The notes beneath the pieces are model-generated. The model searched no databases and was not told the origin of the DNA. It was given only the letters and a program-made list of their open reading frames with translations. The translations under genes and the position numbers were made by a program. A stretch of DNA of 64,000 nucleotides from RUG11198 sp964600615 (GTDB lineage: Bacteria; Bacillota_I; Bacilli_A; RF39; UBA660), in the NCBI GenBank assembly GCA_964600615.1, contig CAZRJK010000001.1, positions 1 through 64,000 of the forward strand, read 5' to 3'. Shown here one piece after another: positions 53,694 to 61,584 of the stretch (within the stretch, counting starts at the first letter, position 1; each line of letters starts with the position of its first letter).

Positions 53694-54743
53694 ATGGAAA
53701 ATAAGTCCCCAATAATAATGAATATATCCAGTATGGAAGATATTAATAAATTAAAAAATACCCCTAGTGTAAAATATCTAAATATTAATATAGATAAACC
53801 AAATCTAGAAGTAATATATCATCTAATAGATAATGGTAAAGACTATTCTTATGCCGAATTAATAGATGATAAAAAAGGATATATCTACGTCCCATATGAA
53901 ATCTTTAAAGAAGGAGAATTAGAAATACTAGATATAATTAATAATATTCCCACTAATTTAAATGAATTAGAAATAGCAAGATTTTTATATATAACCCTAG
54001 GAAAAAAAATAGGATATGATATAAATATCCTACCAGAAAAAAATGAAACATTTAATTTAAAAACAATTAATACAATTAATAATATCTGGGGATGTCTTAA
54101 TAATAAAAAAGGAACTAATACATCTTTTACTAAATTATACCTATATTTATGTAGAATGATGAATATTAATTGTGAAATAGTAAAAGTAAATAATATTAAT
54201 TATTCAAAAAATCTAATTAGTATCAAAGAAAAACAAATATTGACTGATATAACTCAGGACATACCATTAATTCAAGCAGGATTTAGAACTAAAAACTTTA
54301 TTGGATACAACGATAACATTGAATTAGATAGAAAAATTAATTACATCAAAGATACCTATAATGAAGAGAAAATAGAATATTCCCTAAAAAATATTGATTA
54401 TAGCAAAGAAGATGCTATAGAAAACATTCTTCTAAGAACTCAACAAATAATTAACATAAATAATATAAAACCAATTGAATTAGGTATAATTTATGATATA
54501 ATATTTGAGAAATACTGTCCTAATTATAACATTTATATTAATAATCTATTTGTAAATGAAAACTACAATAAAGAACATTTTATTTTAATAAGTTACAATG
54601 ATAAATGCTATAGTTATAATTACAATAAATCATCATTTATGAAAATATCATATGATGAAATATTAAAAAATATTGAAGAAAAGAAAATAGGTATTTATCT
54701 CAATGAAGAATTACCTAGAATAAACAAAGAAAAAGTTATCTAA
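53694..54743 (+). CDS. Unknown protein, weak transglutaminase-like pattern
   Basis: A 349-residue soluble protein. Residues 90-170 (ELEIARFLYITLGKKIGYDI, then NNKKGTNTSFTKLYLYLCRM and NINCEIVKV) follow the order of a transglutaminase/cysteine-protease-like core, in which a Cys is expected where GTNTSF stands here. If related, it is probably inactive. A second segment (HFILISYNDKCYSYNY) could form the following strands. There is no signal peptide. GGTGAG precedes the ATG. Cotranscription with pcrA is likely (34-base gap). Confidence 0.5.
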   Translation: MENKSPIIMNISSMEDINKLKNTPSVKYLNINIDKPNLEVIYHLIDNGKDYSYAELIDDKKGYIYVPYEIFKEGELEILDIINNIPTNLNELEIARFLYITLGKKIGYDINILPEKNETFNLKTINTINNIWGCLNNKKGTNTSFTKLYLYLCRMMNINCEIVKVNNINYSKNLISIKEKQILTDITQDIPLIQAGFRTKNFIGYNDNIELDRKINYIKDTYNEEKIEYSLKNIDYSKEDAIENILLRTQQIININNIKPIELGIIYDIIFEKYCPNYNIYINNLFVNENYNKEHFILISYNDKCYSYNYNKSSFMKISYDEILKNIEEKKIGIYLNEELPRINKEKVI

Positions 54744-54777
54744 TGACTTTTTTCTTTATCATGAAAGGAGTACTAAT

Positions 54778-56871
54778 ATGAATATAAATGATTTAAATGA
54801 TAAACAACAAGAAGCTGTTATACATGATAAGGGACCTATGTTAGTACTAGCAGGAGCAGGATCCGGTAAAACTAAAGTCTTAACCTCAAGAATAGCTAAT
54901 TTAATAGATAAAGGAGTATCACCTGCTAATATTTTAGCAATCACTTTTACCAATAAAGCTGCCAAAGAAATGAAAGAAAGAGTAAGAAGAATTATTGGTA
55001 ATGATGCTAATTATATCCAAATTTCAACATTCCATTCCCTAGGATTAAAAATAATAAAAGAAAACTATGAATTCTTAGGTTATCAAAAAAATTTCATTAT
55101 CCTAGACAGTGATGATACCCTAACTGTAGTAAAAAAACTAATGAAAGATTTAAATATGAATCCCAAATTCTATAGCGCTAGGGATATTAGAAATAAAATA
55201 AGCTCTGCAAAAAATGAATTAATAACACCTAATGAATTTAAAAAAATAGAATTTGATTATAAAGTAGTAGAACTATATAAACAATATTGTGACAAATTAA
55301 AAAAAGGTAATTCTGTAGATTTTGATGATTTACTATTATTACCAATAAAATTATTTAAAGAAAGTACAAATATCTTAACTAATTATCAAGAAAGATATAA
55401 ATATATCTTAATAGATGAATATCAAGATACCAATGAAGCTCAATATATCTTTAGTAAAATGTTAGCTAGTAAATATAAAAATATCTTTGTTGTAGGAGAT
55501 AACGATCAAGCAATCTATGCCTTTAGAGGAGCTAATTTTAGAAACATCTTAAACTTTGAAAAAGATTATCCGGATTGTAAAATAATCTTACTAGAAGAAA
55601 ACTATCGCTCTACTCAAACTATTTTAAATGCTGCTAACTCCGTAATAAAACACAATAAACAAAGAAAAGATAAAAAATTATGGAGTAATAACGATATAGG
55701 TAATAAAGTAAAATATATAAAAACAGATGATGAAAAATCCGAAGGAGATTTCGTTACAAAAGAAATAAAAGAATTAATAAACGATAATAAAACCACTTAT
55801 GACGACATAGCGGTCTTATATAGAACTAACGCTCAATCAAGAGCCATAGAAGAAGCTATGCTAAAAGCTAATATTCCTTATAAAATAATAGGTAGTTTCT
55901 ACTTCTATAACAGAAAAGAAATAAAAGACTTATTATGCTATTTAAGATTAATAAATAACCCTAACGATGATACCAGCCTAACTAGAGTAATAAACGTACC
56001 AAAAAGAGGAATAGGAGATAAAACCATAGGAAATATAACAGCAGTAGCAGAAAAAGAGAATACTTCCATGTTTGATGCTATCAAAAGAGGTAAAGAATTA
56101 ATCTTCAAAGAAATAATCTTATCATTACAAGAATCATGTAAAAATCTATCCTTAACTGAAATGGTAGATGAAATATTAGATAAAAGTGGTATCAAAGAAG
56201 AATTATTAAAAGAAAAAACATTAGAAAGTGAAATAAGATTAGAAAACCTAGAAGAATTTAAATCAATAACTAAAAACTATGAAGATGAATACGGAGAAAT
56301 ATCTCTAGATGATTTCCTAAATGAAATATCTTTAGTATCAGATGTTACAGAACATACAGATGGTACCAATAAAGTAAGTCTAATGACAGTTCATGCTGTC
56401 AAAGGTTTAGAATTTGATTATGTCTTTGTAATAGGAATGGAAGAAGGAATATTTCCTCACTACAATTCCATAAATGAAGGAACAAATGATGCCATCGAAG
56501 AAGAAAGAAGATTATGTTATGTAGCCATAACCAGAGCAAAAAAAGACTTATGGCTAATAAACTGTAAAAAAAGATTACTATATGGACAAAACCAAGTAAA
56601 TGCCCCAAGTAGATTTATTGATGAAATAGACCCTAAATATCTAGATTATGAAAAACAAACAACATCAATCTTTACTAAAGTAAACAATCTAAAGGAATCT
56701 ATGTTAAAGAAAACTATAGATAATTACCAAATAGGTGATAACGTAAAACATACTGATTATGGTGAAGGAGTAGTAGTTAATATTGATAAATCATTAATTA
56801 CTATAGCCTTTCCACATCCAATTGGTACAAAAAAGTTTATCAAGAATCACAGAAGTATAACAAAAATATAA
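54778..56871 (+). CDS. pcrA: ATP-dependent DNA helicase PcrA/UvrD
   Basis: A 697-residue superfamily 1A helicase. Walker A GAGSGKTKVLTSRI, motif II IDEYQDTN, motif III GDNDQAIYAFRGA, motif IV NYRST, motif V TVHAVKGLEFDYVF and motif VI RRLCYVAITRAKK are present, and the C-terminal Tudor-like part binds RNA polymerase (VKHTDYGEGVVVNID). It acts in repair and at blocked replication forks. AAGGAG precedes the ATG. The ligase LigA, its usual neighbour in Bacillota, is not next to it here. Confidence 0.95.
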   Translation: MNINDLNDKQQEAVIHDKGPMLVLAGAGSGKTKVLTSRIANLIDKGVSPANILAITFTNKAAKEMKERVRRIIGNDANYIQISTFHSLGLKIIKENYEFLGYQKNFIILDSDDTLTVVKKLMKDLNMNPKFYSARDIRNKISSAKNELITPNEFKKIEFDYKVVELYKQYCDKLKKGNSVDFDDLLLLPIKLFKESTNILTNYQERYKYILIDEYQDTNEAQYIFSKMLASKYKNIFVVGDNDQAIYAFRGANFRNILNFEKDYPDCKIILLEENYRSTQTILNAANSVIKHNKQRKDKKLWSNNDIGNKVKYIKTDDEKSEGDFVTKEIKELINDNKTTYDDIAVLYRTNAQSRAIEEAMLKANIPYKIIGSFYFYNRKEIKDLLCYLRLINNPNDDTSLTRVINVPKRGIGDKTIGNITAVAEKENTSMFDAIKRGKELIFKEIILSLQESCKNLSLTEMVDEILDKSGIKEELLKEKTLESEIRLENLEEFKSITKNYEDEYGEISLDDFLNEISLVSDVTEHTDGTNKVSLMTVHAVKGLEFDYVFVIGMEEGIFPHYNSINEGTNDAIEEERRLCYVAITRAKKDLWLINCKKRLLYGQNQVNAPSRFIDEIDPKYLDYEKQTTSIFTKVNNLKESMLKKTIDNYQIGDNVKHTDYGEGVVVNIDKSLITIAFPHPIGTKKFIKNHRSITKI

Positions 56872-56907
56872 AAAAGAAAGAAAATATAATTTTCTTCTTT
56901 TTTTTTA
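56871..56907 (+). terminator. Terminator after pcrA
   Basis: An imperfect A-rich/T-rich stem with a T run of eight or more; GAAAAT pairs with ATTTTC at its top. Confidence 0.6.
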
Positions 56908-56917
56908 TACCATTTAA

Positions 56918-56926
56918 TGATATAAT
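56918..56926 (+). promoter_or_regulatory. Extended -10 promoter of the HipA-like gene
   Basis: TGATATAAT, 24 bases before the start at 56950. Confidence 0.6.
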
Positions 56927-56949
56927 AAAAAAAATAGGATAGTGATAAT

Positions 56950-58140
56950 ATGAATAACAATTTAAGTATAATTCAAGAAACAGTTAAAAGTTATAATCTA
57001 ACACCTGAACAATATAATGAAATAACAGCTAGATATCAAAATGATACCAGGGACATTAATCAATTAAAACAAGATCTAACAAGCACTTGTGATTACTATG
57101 CTTTCCAAAATAGACTATTATCATCTATCAATAATACAGCTCCACTACCACAAGGAAAAAACTATTACATAACTACTTTTGATCAAAATAGTAATATCAT
57201 TTTACAACCAGTAAGTATTACTATTACAAATCCTGAAACAAATGAAGTATTAGTAGATAATAGTTTTAAAGGCTATCAAAAACATACCGTAGTAGATGAC
57301 TTAGAAATAGCTATTTGCCAATTTGGAAAAGCCCTAGGCTTCGATGTAGTTGAAGAATATAGATTATATAACAATAATAAACAAAAAGATTCAATTGTTA
57401 TTAAAGACTTAATTAATGAAGACGAATTCTACGATGTAGATAATTTAAAGAAAAGATTTAACAAATTAATAAATGCAGGTAGAATAAAGAAAGAACCATG
57501 GGTAGATATAAGTAATGACTTAAAAATAGCTAATACCAAAGAAGATTATATAACTACCATTGATTTTGGCCTAAAAATATTAAAAAGCCTACCTAGTATG
57601 TTAGAAGAAGACTATCAAAAAATGGAAGAAAAATACTTTGAAATGCTAATCTATGATAGCCTTATTAATCAAAGCGAAAGAAACTTTAAAGATTATGGAA
57701 TACTATGTAACAAAGAAACAAAAAGATATACATTTGCTCCCTTATTTGATAATGTATTCCCAACTATTTTAAAGAATAATGATGTTTTCTCGTTTAATGA
57801 TATAACTTGTAATAGATATGAATTAACTGAAAGCTTGCTATATAATTATTATGATAAAGTAAAAGATAAAATTAATTTTATCTTAAACAATGAAGAAAAA
57901 ATATTACAAACAGCATCTATAATATTTAAATATAATGTTGATATAAATACCTACAGCATGCTAATGAACAATATTATTACTAATATTAATAATTATAAAA
58001 GAATACTAGCAACCAAAGAATTACAAGAAAGAAATCAAGCTAATGCTGGTTTTGTAAATATTGTTCAATTATTAGTAGCGTTATTAGTAATTATAGCCTT
58101 CTCCATCTGTATAGCATACTTACTATATAATATAAAATAA
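56950..58140 (+). CDS. HipA-fold kinase-like protein with C-terminal membrane tail
   Basis: A 396-residue protein. Residues 215-265 follow the HipA C-terminal pattern: LIYDSLINQSERNFKDYGIL aligns with the NxDRHxxN catalytic loop, with Glu for the catalytic Asp and Asn for His, and YTFAPLFDNV aligns with the LAPLYD metal site. The last 25 residues form a membrane helix (LLVALLVIIAFSICIAYLL), so it is tail-anchored, unlike HipA, which is soluble and paired with the DNA-binding HipB. No HipB-like gene is adjacent. Kinase activity is uncertain given the substitutions. Confidence 0.6.
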   Translation: MNNNLSIIQETVKSYNLTPEQYNEITARYQNDTRDINQLKQDLTSTCDYYAFQNRLLSSINNTAPLPQGKNYYITTFDQNSNIILQPVSITITNPETNEVLVDNSFKGYQKHTVVDDLEIAICQFGKALGFDVVEEYRLYNNNKQKDSIVIKDLINEDEFYDVDNLKKRFNKLINAGRIKKEPWVDISNDLKIANTKEDYITTIDFGLKILKSLPSMLEEDYQKMEEKYFEMLIYDSLINQSERNFKDYGILCNKETKRYTFAPLFDNVFPTILKNNDVFSFNDITCNRYELTESLLYNYYDKVKDKINFILNNEEKILQTASIIFKYNVDINTYSMLMNNIITNINNYKRILATKELQERNQANAGFVNIVQLLVALLVIIAFSICIAYLLYNIK

Positions 58141-58141
58141 A

Positions 58142-58173
58142 GGATTTTGTAAATAAAACAAAATCCCTTTTTA
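58142..58173 (+). terminator. Terminator after the HipA-like gene
   Basis: GGATTTTGT (58142-58150) pairs with ACAAAATCC (58158-58166), then T residues. Confidence 0.85.
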
Positions 58174-58190
58174 TTTTCATAATAATAATG

Positions 58191-58196
58191 TATAAT
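58191..58196 (+). promoter_or_regulatory. Putative -10 of sufB
   Basis: TATAAT directly behind ATG, 21 bases before the sufB start. Confidence 0.45.
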
Positions 58197-58216
58197 AAAG
58201 ACATCAGGTGATACAC

Positions 58217-59527
58217 ATGAAATTAACAAGTGATGATATAAAAAATATTTCAACAATTAAAGAAGAACCCTTATGGATGTTAGAATTTAGATTACAAGCT
58301 TTCAAACACTTTGAAGAAGCAGAAGAACCATCTTTTGGGCCTAAATTAAATATTGATTATGATAGTATAAATTATTATAAAAAAAGAGAAGAAGAATTAA
58401 CTAACGATTGGAATAATATCTCTTGCGACGTAAGAAATATCTTTGACAATCTAGGCGTAATCAAAGCTGAAAAACAATACTTAGATGGCATGGGAGCCCA
58501 ATACGATAGCGAAGTAATCTATCACAACATGATTAAAGAACTAGAAGATAAAAATATAATCTTCCTAGATACTGATACTGCCCTAAAAAAACATCCCGAA
58601 ATATTTAAAAAGTATTTTAATAAATTAGTAAAATATAATGAAAACAAATTTACTGCCCTAAATGGCGCTGTATGGAGTGGAGGAACATTTATCTATATCC
58701 CACCACATACCAAACTAGATAGACCCCTACAAAGCTATTTTAGAATTAATAGTAAGAATATGGGTCAATTTGAAAGGACATTAATAATAGTAGATGAAGA
58801 TAGTGAACTACACTACATAGAAGGATGTACCGCACCTACCTATACTGAAGACGCCTTACATGCAGCCGTAGTAGAAATATTCGTAGAAAAGAATGCTAAA
58901 TGTAGATATACCACTATTCAAAACTGGTCAAGTGATGTCTATAACCTTGTAACCAAAAGATGTATCGTAGAAGAAAATGGACTAATGGAATGGATTGACG
59001 GTAATGTTGGATCAAAAACCAATATGAAATATCCAGCTTGTATTTTGAATGGACCATATGCAAGAGGAACGTGTATTACAGTAGCTGGAGCAGGCAAAGG
59101 ACAAATTCAAGATACCGGAGCCAAAATGATCCATTTAGCCCCTTATACCAAAAGTAATATTGTCTCTAAATCTATAGCATCAAACGGAGGAAATGCTACC
59201 TACAGAGGAAAAGTATATATATCCAAAAAAGCTGAGAACTCTCTTGCTAGCATAAAATGTGATACAATATTATTAGATAAAGAATCAAAAAGTGATACAA
59301 TTCCTCAAAATATTGTGGATAACAAAACTTCTATTCTAGAACATGAAGCCACAGTAAGTAAAATTAGTGAAGATAAATTATTTTACCTAATGTCTAGAGG
59401 ATTATCAGAAGAAGCAGCAAAAGAACTAATAATATTAGGATTTGTAAACGAATTCAGAGAAGAACTACCCATGGAATACGCTGTAGAATTAAATAGATTA
59501 TTACAAGTAAACATAGGAGGTGCATAA
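58217..59527 (+). CDS. sufB: Fe-S cluster assembly scaffold protein SufB
   Basis: A 436-residue SufB, slightly shorter than Bacillus SufB. It forms the SufBCD scaffold on which Fe-S clusters are built. LNGAVWSGGTFIYIPPHTK, YIEGCTAPTYTEDALHAAVVEIF, and the C-terminal SRGLSEEAAKELIILGFVNE are characteristic; a Cys is present in the position that accepts sulfur (ASIKCDTILLD). AGGTG precedes ATG 58217. SufC, SufD, SufS and SufU genes are not adjacent, so sufB is separated from the rest or the operon order differs. Confidence 0.93.
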   Translation: MKLTSDDIKNISTIKEEPLWMLEFRLQAFKHFEEAEEPSFGPKLNIDYDSINYYKKREEELTNDWNNISCDVRNIFDNLGVIKAEKQYLDGMGAQYDSEVIYHNMIKELEDKNIIFLDTDTALKKHPEIFKKYFNKLVKYNENKFTALNGAVWSGGTFIYIPPHTKLDRPLQSYFRINSKNMGQFERTLIIVDEDSELHYIEGCTAPTYTEDALHAAVVEIFVEKNAKCRYTTIQNWSSDVYNLVTKRCIVEENGLMEWIDGNVGSKTNMKYPACILNGPYARGTCITVAGAGKGQIQDTGAKMIHLAPYTKSNIVSKSIASNGGNATYRGKVYISKKAENSLASIKCDTILLDKESKSDTIPQNIVDNKTSILEHEATVSKISEDKLFYLMSRGLSEEAAKELIILGFVNEFREELPMEYAVELNRLLQVNIGGA

Positions 59528-59530
59528 TTA

Positions 59531-60805
59531 TTGAAAAAAATATTAATCTTCTTATTACTTATTATTTTAATAGGTGGAGGATATTATATATACAATAATA
59601 TCTATCTACCCAGCTTAATACCCACAATAGAACCAGAAAAAAATAATTCTGCAACCATATCTAAATTATATATTTATGGCACCAATCTAAATCTAGAAGG
59701 AAATATAACCAAAATAAATGCCAAATACACAGATTTAAAATTAGTTCTATTTAGACCAAAAGATGGCAAAGAAAAAGAATATGATATTAACTATAGCAAA
59801 AATGTTAATACTGTAAAGTTTAATATCTCAGATGAAATAAATAATGGTATCTATCTAGATAAAATAAAAGAAGGAGATTATGAATTTTATCTAAAATTCA
59901 CCTATGAAAAAAATAAAGAAAAAACTTATAAATATTATTCCTTAAATAATACTACAGATTATAACAAAACAACCTATTACACAACCTCTAAATACAACAA
60001 AAAAATAACTATCTCTAAAAATGTAAATACCATTACATTAAAAACAAAAGAGAATACAGATAAAGAAATATATGATATTGTAATAGATGCTCAAGCAGGA
60101 GGAAAAGATGCTGGAGTAACAGGCAATGGCTATAAAGAAAAAGATATAACTATGGAATATGCAAATATATTAAAAGAAAAATTAGAGAAACAAAAAATAA
60201 AAGTAAAACTAACTAGAACAAATGATAGCCTAGGAGATAATGATTATTTTGATGAATATAATGACGGAGGAAGGGCTGTAATAGCAAGAGAAGTAAATGC
60301 AAAATATCTATTCTCTTTTGAATTAAATAAAAATAGCAATAGCAATACCAAAGGATTAGCTATCTATACTGCAACAAATATAAATTATGATTTAGCAACT
60401 AAATTAGTAAAAAATATAACAGAAAAAACTAATATAACTACTTCAACAAGTTCTTATACTAGAATAGATTATGGAATATACAGTCATAATTTTACTGAAA
60501 GAGAAGTAAGCGAAAACATGTATTATTATGACCAAAGAAAATATAAAAGATATAATGTTACAACCAATTCCAACTATATGTACATGATAAGAGAATCAGG
60601 AGGAATAATAACTGGAGCCTATGTTGATGATAGTAATCCAGAAAAAGTAGGAGTAAACAAATATTATAAAAGTAACGTTGGAACGGAAGCTTATGTTATT
60701 ATTTTAGGTTATATCTCTAACAAAGAAGATATAGATATAATAGTAAACAAAAAAGATGATTATATTAATGCTATAGCAGATGCCATAATAGAGAAATTAA
60801 AATAA
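59531..60805 (+). CDS. Amidase_3-fold membrane protein lacking zinc ligands
   Basis: A 424-residue protein: signal anchor (3-20), a beta domain of about 150 residues, and a C-terminal domain with the N-acetylmuramoyl-L-alanine amidase (Amidase_3) pattern. The expected DPGHGG is DAQAGG (186-191), the second His position in FSFELN is E264, and the catalytic Glu before LGYISN is Ile. E203 in the KEKD segment remains. So three of four active residues are altered, which suggests a non-enzymatic wall-binding or regulatory role. The start is TTG 59531, nine bases after AGGAGGT; it follows sufB by three bases. Confidence 0.75.
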   Translation: MKKILIFLLLIILIGGGYYIYNNIYLPSLIPTIEPEKNNSATISKLYIYGTNLNLEGNITKINAKYTDLKLVLFRPKDGKEKEYDINYSKNVNTVKFNISDEINNGIYLDKIKEGDYEFYLKFTYEKNKEKTYKYYSLNNTTDYNKTTYYTTSKYNKKITISKNVNTITLKTKENTDKEIYDIVIDAQAGGKDAGVTGNGYKEKDITMEYANILKEKLEKQKIKVKLTRTNDSLGDNDYFDEYNDGGRAVIAREVNAKYLFSFELNKNSNSNTKGLAIYTATNINYDLATKLVKNITEKTNITTSTSSYTRIDYGIYSHNFTEREVSENMYYYDQRKYKRYNVTTNSNYMYMIRESGGIITGAYVDDSNPEKVGVNKYYKSNVGTEAYVIILGYISNKEDIDIIVNKKDDYINAIADAIIEKLK

Positions 60806-60821
60806 TTTCTCTTTTTTTTGT
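60790..60821 (+). terminator. Terminator spanning the stop of the amidase-like gene
   Basis: AGAGAAATT (60790-60798) pairs with AATTTCTCT (60804-60812), then eight T residues. The stop is in the loop and 3' arm. Confidence 0.85.
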
Positions 60822-61045
60822 CAAATTTATGTAAAATAAAAATTTTACAACTCAAAAAACTATAACTTAAAAACACATCCAAAAAATTAAATTAGAAAGA
60901 AATCTATTATCAAAACCTATACTATTGAATAATTAACTAAATATTATCAAAAAAACAGTTAAAATAATTAAATAAAAATATCTCTATTGTCATTTTATTT
61001 TAAAAAAATAATATGATATATTGCCTTCCGAAGGGAGGAAAAAAT
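60822..61045 (+). other. AT-rich intergenic region before ssb
   Basis: About 220 bases, nearly all A and T, with no reading frame or recognisable RNA. An extended -10 (TGATATATT, 61014-61022) and AAGGGAGG mark the start of ssb. No DnaA-box cluster is seen. Confidence 0.5.
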
Positions 61046-61408
61046 ATGTTAAATCAAATAGTTTTGGTTGGTAGATTAGTGAAAACACCAGAATTAAGAG
61101 TTACAGAAAACGGCAAAAAAACAAGTACTATAACTTTAGCCGTACCAAGAAATTACAAAAATATCAATGGAGAATATGAAACAGATTTCTTAGACTGCAC
61201 TCTTTGGACAAATGTAGCTGAAAATACAACAGAATATTGCCAAGCAGGAGATATGATTGGAGTAAAAGGTAGAGTTCAAAGTAGAATTATTACTCAAGAT
61301 GATGGAACTAAAAAGAAAAAAACAGAAATTGTAGCCGAAAAGGTAACATTTTTAGCTCAAGCACCAAAAAAAGAAGAAAAAAATAAAAACAAAAAGGAAG
61401 AAAAATAA
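61046..61408 (+). CDS. ssb: Single-stranded DNA-binding protein, no acidic C-tip
   Basis: A 120-residue SSB. The OB-fold core is clear (MLNQIVLVGRLVKTPELR, FLDCTLWTNVAENTTEYC, GDMIGVKGRVQSR). After the fold it ends in a short Lys/Glu tail (KKEEKNKNKKEEK) instead of the acidic DDxPF tip that recruits replication and repair proteins. That fits a paralogue such as SsbB or a phage-type SSB; a replicative SSB would be expected elsewhere, usually with rpsF and rpsR. Start at 61046 with AAGGGAGG upstream; the upstream ATG at 61013 overlaps the -10. Confidence 0.88.
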   Translation: MLNQIVLVGRLVKTPELRVTENGKKTSTITLAVPRNYKNINGEYETDFLDCTLWTNVAENTTEYCQAGDMIGVKGRVQSRIITQDDGTKKKKTEIVAEKVTFLAQAPKKEEKNKNKKEEK

Positions 61409-61433
61409 TTTAAATTTTACTAATAAGTTAAAA

Positions 61434-61471
61434 AAAGGATTATTATGCAGAAATAATAGTCTTTTTTTATT
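61434..61471 (+). terminator. Possible terminator after ssb
   Basis: AAAGGATTATTAT pairs imperfectly with AATAATAGTCTTT (61452-61464), followed by seven T residues. Confidence 0.5.
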
Positions 61472-61584
61472 AACCCAAAATTAACCCGAAATTTCCCATA
61501 AACTATTAATTAATAAAGGAAAAAAACAAGAAAAAATATGTTACTATAAATAAGAATAATAGAAAATAGTTGAAGGGTGGAATT

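Noticed and set aside
60822..61045. Replication origin in the AT-rich region before ssb
   Set aside because: No cluster of DnaA boxes or dnaA/dnaN genes; AT-richness is general in this genome.
61474..61494. Direct repeat TTAACCC
   Set aside because: Only two short copies, without further structure; compatible with chance.
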